Positions 56,333 through 64,000 of a DNA stretch of 64,000 nucleotides are shown piece by piece (position 1 is the stretch's first letter; each line of letters starts with the position of its first letter). Source of the stretch: Aplectana chamaeleonis (Eukaryota; Nematoda; Chromadorea; Rhabditida; Cosmocercidae); NCBI GenBank assembly GCA_029168955.1, contig JAPDOI010000039.1, forward strand, positions 1,922,001 to 1,986,000, in the 5' to 3' direction. The notes under the pieces were generated by a model. It was not told the origin of the DNA and made no database searches. It saw only the letters and a program-made list of their open reading frames with translations. A program made the translations under genes and the position numbers.

Positions 56333-56804
56333 TTTACGTTCTTATATATCCGCGTCGATTGTTGTCATATCAATCGAAACGGGATATCAATCGACACATA
56401 TCAAGTACACGCTGAAATTGTTCCAAACAAACATCCCGGCAGGTTGATGGAGGATACCAGCTCTAGAGATATTTGGTTTTTTTTTCACACCGCGAGTGGT
56501 TGCCTCTTTTCATTCACTTTACTACAGGAAGCTGTCTTAAAGCTGTCGACTCGTCAAGTTGTCTTCCTTGTCAATGATAGTTGGTCATGCGCTCTTGCTA
56601 TCAATGATTGTCCTTGTGACTGCCATTGCTCTAGTGGGTTGATATTTCTCTTATTGAGTCTCCTGATATCCTTACAATACCGCCCGCGACTTCGAGAGAG
56701 ACGGCGTTTTCGGCGCTTTTTTCCGCCGAAAAGCGCCGCTTTGTCATAATTTTGATCAAAGTGGTGCGTTCCGGTTGCTAGGGACATATTTAAGTAAACT
56801 CCAA

Positions 56805-59800
56805 ATACCGTGCGGTACCGATTGCCACGATAGCCGTAAAATGGCGTGTGTGATGGTGCAGATGCAGAATCCATGGTAACAGCGACGCCTATTTTATTGA
56901 TTAGCTGCGGAAATCTTGAAAAAACTTTCACGCCTCCTTCGGAAAGCGGTAATTTCAGGTAGAAATGTTCATGAAAGTGGGAGTGAAATGTGACTGAGAG
57001 TTAATAAGGTTACTGGCTTGGTAATTGAAGGGATTTTGGGTAATCAGACAAGAATTTCAACCTCGTTTGTTATCTATTCACTCTGACTATAAGGCTGCTC
57101 GGTTTCATTTCTTCAATCAGAGTTTTGACCAACAGTAAGATCGGCCCACACCCGAAGTTTTCCTTCCTTGCCGATTTTTGGTTTTAAATGTTTTTTTTTT
57201 CGAATCGCAGCCAACACGAAAATCAGCCCCCACCCGGGGATTACCTCCCTAGCCTGACGGTGCAGCCGAAGGCTGCACCGTCCATCCAGGGTCTCAAATG
57301 ATTTAAACCACTCCGGATTGCAGCCAACACTAAAATCAACCTCCACCCGGGGATTACCTCCCTTGCCTGACGGTGCAGCCGAAGGCTGCACCGTCCATCC
57401 AGGGTCTCAAATGATTTAAACCACTCCGAATTGCAGCCAACACTAAAATCAGCCCCCACCCGGGATTACCTCCTTGCCTGACGGTGCAGCCGAAGGCTGC
57501 ACCGTCCATCCAGGGTTTCAAATGATTTGAACCACTCCGAATTGCAGCCAACACGAAAATCAGCCCCCACCCGGGGATTACCTCCCTTGCCTGACGGTGC
57601 AGCCGAAGGCTGCACCGTCCATCCAGGGTCTCAAATGATTTAAACCACTCCGAATTGCAGCCAACACTAAAATCAGCCTCCACCCGGGGATTACCTCCCT
57701 TGCCTGACGGTGCAGCCGAAGGCTGCACCGTCCATCCAGGGTCTCAAATGATTTAAACCACTCCGAATTGCAGCCAACACGAAAATCAGCCCCCACCCGG
57801 GAATTACCTCCCTTGCCTGACGGTGCAGCCGAAGGCTGCACAAATCCATCCAGGGTTTCAAATGATTTGAACCACTCCGAATTGCAGCCAACACGAAAAT
57901 CAGCCCCACCGGGGATTACCTCCCTTGCCTGACGGTGCAGCCGAAGGCTGCACCGTCCATCCAGGGTCTCAAATGATTTAAACCACTCCGAATTGCAGCC
58001 AACACTAAAATCAGCCTCCACCCGGGGATTACCTCCCTTGCCTGACGGTGCAGCCGAAGGCTGCACCGGCCATCCAGGGTTTCAAATGATTTAAACCACT
58101 CCGAATTGCAGCCAACACGAAAATCAGCCCCCAGCCGGGGATTACCTCCTTGCCTGACGGTGCAGCCGAAGGCTGCAAACCGTCCATCCAGGGTCTCAAA
58201 TGATTTAAACCCCTCCGAATTGCAGCCAACACAAAAATCAGCCCCCACCCGGGGATTACCTCCCTTGCATGACGGTTCAGCCGAAGGCTGCACCGTCCAT
58301 CCAGGGTTTCAAATGATTTAAACCACTCCGAATTGCAGCCAACACGAAAATCAGCCCCCACCGGATTACCTCCCTTGCCTGACGGTGCAGCCGAAGGCTA
58401 CACCGTCCATCCAGGGTTTCAAAATGATTTAAACCACTTCGAATTGCAGCCAACACCAAAATCAGCCTCCACCCGGGGATTACCTCCCTTGCCTGACGGT
58501 GCAGCCGAAGGCTGCACCGTCCATCCAGGGTTTCGAATGATTTAAACCACTCCGAATTGCAGCCAACACGATAATCAGCCCCCACCCTGGGATTACCTCC
58601 CTTGCCTGACGGTGCAGCCGAAGGCTGCACCGTCCATCCAGGGTCTCAAATGATTTAAACCACTTTGAATTGCAGCCAACACTAAAATCAGCCTCCACCG
58701 GGGGATTATCTCCCTTGCCTGACGGTGCAGCCGAAGGCTGCACCGTCCATCCAGGGTCTCAAATGATTTAAACCACTCCGAAGTGCAGCCAACACTAAAA
58801 TCAACCTCCACCCGGGGATTACCTCCCTTGCCTGACGGTGCAGCCGAAGGCTGCACCGTCCATCCAGAGTCTCAAATGATTTAAACCACTCCGAATTGCA
58901 GCCAACACGAAAATCAGCCCCCACCCGGGGATTACCTCCCTTGCCTGACGGTGCAGCCGAAGGCTGCACCGTCCATCCAGGGTCTCAAATGATTTAAACC
59001 ACTCCGAATTGCAGCCAACACTAAAATCAGCCTCCACCCGGGGATTACCTCCCTTGCCTGACGGTGCAGCCGAAGGCTGCACCGTCCATCCAGGGTCTCA
59101 AATGATTTAAACCACTCCGAATTGCAGCCAACACGAAAATCAGCCCCCACCCGGGATTAATACCTCCCTTGCCTGACGGTGCAGCCGAAGGCTGCACCGT
59201 CCATCCAGGGTACCAAGTGATTTAAACCACTCCGAGCTGAACCCAACACGAAAATCAGCCCCCCACCGGGGATTACCTACTTGCCTGACGGTGCAGCCGA
59301 AGGCTGCACCGTCCATCCAGGGTCTCAAATGATTTAAACCACTCCGAATTGCAGCCAACACGAAAATCAGCCCCCACCCGGGGATTACCTCCCTTGCCTG
59401 ACGGTGCAGCCGAAGGCTGCACCGTCCATCCAGGGTTTCAAATGATTTGAACCACTCCGAATTGCAGCCAACACGAAAATCAGCCCCCACCCGGGGATTA
59501 CCTACTTGCCTGACGGTGCAGCCGAAGGCTGCACCGTCCATCCAGGGTCTCAAATGATTTAAACCACTCCGAATTGCAGCCAACACTAAAATCAGCCTCC
59601 ACCCGGGGATTACCTCCCTTGCCTGACGGTGCAGCCGAAGGCTGCACCGTCCATCCAGGGTTTCAAATGATTTAAACCACTCCGAATTGCAGCCAACACG
59701 AAAATCAGCCCCCACCCGGGGATTACCTCCCTTGCCTGACGGTGCAGCCGAAGGCTGCACAAATCCATCCAGGGTCTCAAATGATTTAAACCACTCCGAA

Positions 59801-61765
59801 TTGCAGCCAACACGAAAATCAGCCCCCACCCGGGGATTACCTCCCTTGCCTGACGGTGCAGCCGAAGGCTGCACCGTCCATTCAGGGTCTCAAATGATTT
59901 AAACCACTCCGGATTGCAGCCACCACTAAAATCAGCCTCCACCCGGGGATTACCTCCCTTGCATGACGGTTCAGCCGAAGGCTGCACCGTCCATCCAGGG
60001 TTTCAAATGATTTAAACCACTCCGAATTGCAGCCAACACTAAAATCAGCCTCCACCCGGGGATTACCTCCCTTGCATGACGGTTCAGCCGAAGGCTGCAC
60101 CGTCCATCCAGGGTTTCAAATGATTTAAACCACTCCGAATTGCAGCCAACACGAAAATCAGCCCCCACCCGGGGATTACCTCCCTTGCCTGACGGTGCAG
60201 CCGAAGGCTGCACCGTCCATTCAGGGTCTCAAATGATTTAAACCACTCCGGATTGCAGCCAACACTAAAATCAGCCTCCACCCGGGGATTACCTCCCTTG
60301 CATGACGGTTCAGCCGAAGGCTGCACCGTCCATCCAGGGTTTCAAATGATTTAAACCACTCCGAATTGCAGCCAACACGAAAATCAGCCCCCACCCGGGG
60401 ATTACCTCCCTTGCCTGACGGTGCAGCCGAAGGCTGCACTGTCCATTCAGGGTCTCAAATGATTTAAACCACTCCGGATTGCAGCCAACACTAAAATCAG
60501 CCTCCACCCGGGGATTACCTCCCTTGCATGACGGTTCAGCCGGAGGCTGCACCGTCCATCCAGGGTTTCAAATGATTTAAACCACTCCGAATTGCAGCCA
60601 ACACGAAAATCAGCCCCCACCCGGGGATTACCTCCCTTGCCTGACGGTGCAGCCGAAGGCTGCACCGTCCATCCAGGGTTTCAAATGATTTAAACCACTC
60701 CGAATTGCAGCCAACACGAAAATCAGCCTCCACCCGGGGATTACCTCCCTTGCCTGACGGTGCAGCCGAAGGCTGCACCGTCCATCCAGGGTCTCAAATG
60801 ATTTAAACCACTCCGAATTGCAGCCAACACGAAAATCAGCCCCCACCCGGGGATTATCTCCCTTGCCTGACGGTGCAGCCGAAGGCTGCACCGTCCATCC
60901 ACGGTTTCAAATGATTTAAACCTGATATCTCTATTCTTGCTTCCGCGGTTGCACCGGCAATCCCTTTTCCACCGCCAAACAACCGTTCCTATGTGATTAT
61001 TTATTGAGAATGCGGTTGCTCCGACACTGGCAGCGGTCTCCTACGGGAGTCGGCTGGGAGTCCTAGCCTCATCAGCTATAGGGCTCCTGTTTGCCACATG
61101 TAGGAGTCCTATCTGTCTCCTGTAGGAGACCGAACCGTGCACAGCAGTTGAACGAAATCTCATTTTGGAGGGAATTTCAAATACGGCTTTAAGGAAGAAT
61201 CTGAACCTCCTTCGGCTTCCCTTGATTACTTTTCTTGAAGCGTAAAAATAGCTCATCCATGGCTACTTGTCTGCCAAATTCAAAAATTGCCTTCGGGATT
61301 GAGCTCAGTAATAGCTCTTGATCTCCTCACTCGATTTTGGTCCTCTCTCGGACTTTGATGCATGGCCATTGTCTGTCCACCCCATCCTTGTGCGCCTCGT
61401 ATGCGGCGCGAGTTTGCATCGACTGTTCAACGTGTACGTCTGATTGGCCGTTCTTTGGTTTAAGACGTCATTTAAAATGCTTGCCTGCGTCAGCTGCGGC
61501 TGCCACAGCATAACTGACGCCCGATGTACCGCGCGCGACGCGCAATGCGGCTCTATGACCTGGAGGAGGCCGCTTCTCTCTAGTCCGGTCATCCACACAA
61601 CAAAACACCTCCTGTGGTTGACCACGGTGGTCGTTTTCTCCCGTAGGAGACCGCCGCCAGTGTCAGAATGCACTGGAATTACAGGCGTGATTCCCGGTGT
61701 GAGTTGTGGAATTGCACCATACACTATATTTTACGGCTATCGTGGCAATTTGTACCGCACGGTAT
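56805..61765. mobile_element. Inverted-repeat-bounded unit enclosing the 113-bp satellite (about 5 kb)
   Basis: ATACCGTGCGGTACCGATTG then CCACGATAGCCGTAAAAT at 56805 recurs inverted at about 61727-61765 as ATTTTACGGCTATCGTGGCA and TACCGCACGGTAT. A 140-bp element at 62579-62718 has the same ends, and its outer flanks match too (AACTCCAAAT and TCTAG-containing sides), which supports a real element family. No transposase is found. Confidence 0.6.
57196..60920 (-). repeat. 113-bp satellite array, about 33 copies
   Basis: Unit parts: CGGTGCAGCCGAAGGCTGCA, CCGTCCATCCAGGGTYTCAA, ATGATTTAAACCACTCCGAA, TTGCAGCCAACACGAAAATC, AGCCCCCACCCGGGGATTAC and CTCCCTTGCCTGA. CGGTGCAGCC-GAA-GGCTGCACCG forms a perfect 10-bp stem. 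Two monomer types alternate (GAAAATCAGCCCCC and TAAAATCAGCCTCC), and from about 59880 to 60600 a 226-bp dimer recurs, marked by TTGCATGACGGTTCAGCC at 60073, 60299 and 60525. Frames of 60-244 codons on both strands are satellite artefacts, since 113 is not a multiple of three. Confidence 0.93.
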
Positions 61766-62578
61766 TTTTCGTCTAGTACATATTTAGAATCAGCATCAAG
61801 AGCTCTTCATTTTGAGCTCACACATGTAGGGTTGACAGAATGGAAACCCTGGAAACAAGGCATGTAGGGTTAACAGAATCAATCGAGTGTACGAAAACTG
61901 AAGCTAGATGTTTAAATAGTGTAAATATTTGACTTCATATCACAGAATTATAAAACTCAAAACGCAGATCTCATCCACCGTAACCCAATGGACAGGATAA
62001 GAGTAAAGGAACACATCTGCATCCAATTACAGCTGTGATAAATGTGGGTTGGTGGAATGATTTATTTATTTATTTATATTTACGTCGTGAGCGACGCGCT
62101 TTACAACATACGAATGCGCGGCACGTCATCCTAACGGACGAACAACTAACATAACACAAAAAAAAGAGAACATGGATGAACCTAAACATTATCAATGTTA
62201 TCACCTCATTCAACTGTCTTATCGTCATAGGCTCTGATTTTTGCACGTGGACTAATATATTTTTTACGCGTTCTATTACCAAGTATCGTACCAAATCTAG
62301 GTGTAAGAGCTTTGTTTGAAAAGGAACTGATTTTGCGGGTATCATGATTTTTGAATGGAAGTCACTCCGTTACTTGTGGAGGGGAGTTCTTCGACTATTG
62401 ACTATTCGGTGAGTGACGTCGAGAGCAACAGTTGGGCAGCATTGAAGCGCAGGAGATTGGAGTAGAAACCGAAGCAGCCGACACAACAAGAGAAGAGGGT
62501 GAAGTTCTGGTAAGAAGCAGCATGTCAGTGCAACTAGTGGAGTATAAGGGCCTAACGTGCTACCCTACTAGACGTAAA
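60921..62578. other. No supported gene
   Basis: Contains the right end of the satellite-bearing unit, CTCCTGTAGGAGAC-type inverted motifs near 61030-61130 and an AT-rich part at 61780-62350. No coding domain is recognised. Confidence 0.5.
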
Positions 62579-62718
62579 ATATCGTGCGGTACCGATTGCC
62601 ACAGAGCCATAAAATACTCTACAATTTTCATTTGAGGGTTTGAGTCGGTCGGTCTGATATAGCAATGCAACTGATATCATCATTTCATGCAGTTGTGGCA
62701 ATCGGTACCGCACGGTAT
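62579..62718. mobile_element. Short TIR element (140 bp), same family as the satellite-bearing unit
   Basis: ATATCGTGCGGTACCGATTG on the left and CAATCGGTACCGCACGGTAT on the right. Interior is only about 90 bp. Orientation is opposite to that of 56805-61765, judging by the outer flanks. Confidence 0.72.
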
Positions 62719-62910
62719 TTGGAGTTCACTATGCAGCAGCAGGGAGAATCTGCAAGTCTTCCAACTCGACGAGCAGCTCGATGAGAAAGTCCTTAGCGCA
62801 GCGTTTCAACCGCAAGGTTATACGGAACCTTATTCCATGAGTACCGGAATGAATTTCTTGCAAGGAGCATGATATCTTCTTCTTCTTTGCAGCCACAGAG
62901 AGGGGTTCTG

Positions 62911-64000
62911 TCATAGGTTCAGAAACTCGGCCACTAGCACTGGGTTCGTCCACAGATCCATTGTCGTCAATGTAGTCGGTCTTTTCGGGCAATTGAACAG
63001 GTGCGCAGTAGTATGCCCTTGACTACCGCAATCAGGACACTCGTCAGGTTTACTGTTGTCAATCCTATGCAAGTATGACATAAGCATGGGGGAGTGTCCA
63101 CAGCGTAACGATGCAAGGGTGCACCTGGCACGCCTGCCAAGTTCCATCTCTGTCTCGGAGACCTTTGGAGGTGCGACTCCCAGGATGGGGTTTATGGCAA
63201 CTCTGCTCAAGTGTTCGTTCACGAATCGGGTATGCTCCGCGCGCAAAAGACGGAGGCGTTCTTGTTGTGCTTCAGTCCATCTCTGCACATCTACTTTCGA
63301 CGGAGCATCAGCGAAAGGCTTTCTGATACATCTCTCTCTCACCGGGTTTAGTACTCTTCGCGAAGGATGATTCGGCTGCTTCACGATGTTAATGTACATT
63401 TGTTGCGCCTGGAGTTGACAGTGGTCTCTAACTGGCAATATGCGAGCTTCGGCATGTAAGTGCTCTATTGGAGAGCTTTTGGAACAGCCTGTTGCAATTC
63501 GCAGAGCACAATTTTGGACGCGCTGCAGCTTGGACCAAGAAGTGTCCGACACGATGTGCTGCCAGACTGGCGCAGCATACTCCAAGGCGGGTTGCACAAT
63601 AGCCATATACGTGGTCAGGATCGTTTCTTTATTGCATCCCCAGGACGTTCCACCGAGAGCACGCAGGACGTTGAGTCTTGTTTTCACTGTGGCTGGCTTC
63701 TGCTCAGTGTTCTTATGAAACTTCAACGAAGAATCCAGCACGAGTCCAAGCAGCTTGGGGAATCGGGTGGCCTGCAATTGAGTTTCGTCCCATTTCACCA
63801 TAGGATGGGCACTGTGCTCTGCATTATCAGTGGAAAAGACGGTGACGGACGATTTGGAGGCAGAGACTGTGAGCATTTTGCGATCGAAGAAACATTTCAA
63901 CTCGATCAAGTAGTCATTGATCTTACTGGTGACTACCTTAATGTCGCGATCTCGGCACAGAATAGTAATATCATCCGCGTATGCAACGACCTTGATGTCT
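62911..64000 (-). CDS. Jockey/R1-group retrotransposon reverse transcriptase, 3' part (partial at window edge)
   Basis: Open without interruption on the minus strand from the window end to TGA at 62911-62913, giving about 362 residues. It starts with VVAYADDITIL (catalytic YADD), followed by LGLVLDSSLKFH, LEYAAPVWQHI, KLQRVQNCALRIATG, a long linker with LPVRDHCQLQAQQM, and a C-terminal ECPDCGSQGHTTAHLFNCP zinc-finger-like CCHC block with PTTLTTMDLW. These are the RT thumb and tail of jockey/R1-type elements, which copy their RNA at a nicked genomic site. The 3' untranslated part is about 40 nt and ends in a GAA repeat near 62880. No stops or frame changes appear in this portion, so the copy may be fairly young. 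The 5' part lies outside the window. Confidence 0.85.
   Translation of the reverse strand, partial: DIKVVAYADDITILCRDRDIKVVTSKINDYLIELKCFFDRKMLTVSASKSSVTVFSTDNAEHSAHPMVKWDETQLQATRFPKLLGLVLDSSLKFHKNTEQKPATVKTRLNVLRALGGTSWGCNKETILTTYMAIVQPALEYAAPVWQHIVSDTSWSKLQRVQNCALRIATGCSKSSPIEHLHAEARILPVRDHCQLQAQQMYINIVKQPNHPSRRVLNPVRERCIRKPFADAPSKVDVQRWTEAQQERLRLLRAEHTRFVNEHLSRVAINPILGVAPPKVSETEMELGRRARCTLASLRCGHSPMLMSYLHRIDNSKPDECPDCGSQGHTTAHLFNCPKRPTTLTTMDLWTNPVLVAEFLNL

Larger units (their letters stand above)
54429..56439. mobile_element. 2-kb TIR element with nested MITEs
   Basis: The left end CCGGGACGTTTGG, TTTCAGCGT, GATATGTGTCGATTGATATC and TAAGAATGTAAAG recur in reverse complement and order at 56331-56439. 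TIRs are about 75 bp with small indels. It contains the family C MITE (55071-55379), a TATA/hairpin-like module (55913-55960) and another TIR element (56050-56332). A related end fragment is at 18608-18665. No transposase is seen. Confidence 0.65.

Noticed and set aside
57113..60891. Many 70-244 codon frames in the satellite
   Set aside because: Starts recur every 113 bp in rotating frames. They are consequences of the repeat, not genes.
57196..60920. CRISPR-like repeat array
   Set aside because: Units are contiguous 113-bp tandem copies without unique spacers, and the context is eukaryotic.
1..64000. tRNA, rRNA or snRNA genes and LTR retrotransposons
   Set aside because: No B-box/T-arm pattern, rRNA core, snRNA motif, long terminal direct repeat or integrase/protease motif was seen. 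A tRNAscan/Infernal run would be decisive.

Overview
This window looks like repeat-dominated, intron-bearing eukaryotic DNA from a nematode, most likely a strongylid or hookworm-type clade V worm. The reasons are GT-AG and one GC-AG intron of roughly 60-100 nt, RTE-, CR1- and jockey-type non-LTR retrotransposon remains, many short terminal-inverted-repeat (TIR) elements, and several sequences close to the nematode spliced leader SL1. The species is inference. I see no operons, tRNA, rRNA or CRISPR array, and no intact single-copy host gene that I can name.

Layout. 1-1.5 kb is featureless. 1.5-11.0 kb is one giant nested inverted repeat. It has palindromic ends (1492-2162 and 10361-10987), two long arms carrying a 21/42-bp minisatellite, and a short MITE at its centre (3693-3858). 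A 3.3-kb RTE element (5684-8967) sits inside the right-arm minisatellite and has a 12-bp target duplication. 11-13.9 kb holds MITE and repeat fragments. 14.0-17.4 kb is a CR1-type reverse transcriptase remnant split by a dispersed repeat plus an RTE 3' fragment. 17.4-29 kb is mostly non-coding with a series of TIR elements. 29.2-30.8 kb is a hAT-like element with an 8-bp duplication. 32.7-36.5 kb is a chain of MITEs with 5'-TTAAAGGCAGTG ends, two of which split another reverse transcriptase. 37-37.3 kb is G-rich repeat. 38.6-39.8 kb is a 61-bp tandem array.

42.4-49.1 kb is the only locus with convincing splice structure. It is a multi-exon, partly broken gene resembling a CACTA/EnSpm (Transposase_21) transposase. 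It carries a tandem exon duplication and is interrupted by a 2.5-kb PIF/Harbinger-like element inserted exactly at a CAG codon. 50.2-50.9 kb has a Harbinger-like MITE and a GC-rich foldback. 54.4-56.4 kb is a 2-kb TIR element with other TIR elements nested in it. 56.8-61.8 kb is a structure bounded by inverted repeats whose core is about 33 copies of a 113-bp satellite. 62.9-64.0 kb (minus strand) is the 3' end of a jockey/R1-type retrotransposon running off the window.

The sequences do not form a pathway. They record serial insertion: MITE into retrotransposon, retrotransposon into minisatellite, Harbinger into transposase exon, satellite inside an inverted-repeat element. The main points for follow-up are the giant palindrome with mirrored TATA/hairpin modules, the SL1-like sequences carried in dispersed repeats, and the codon-precise insertion in the spliced transposase gene.
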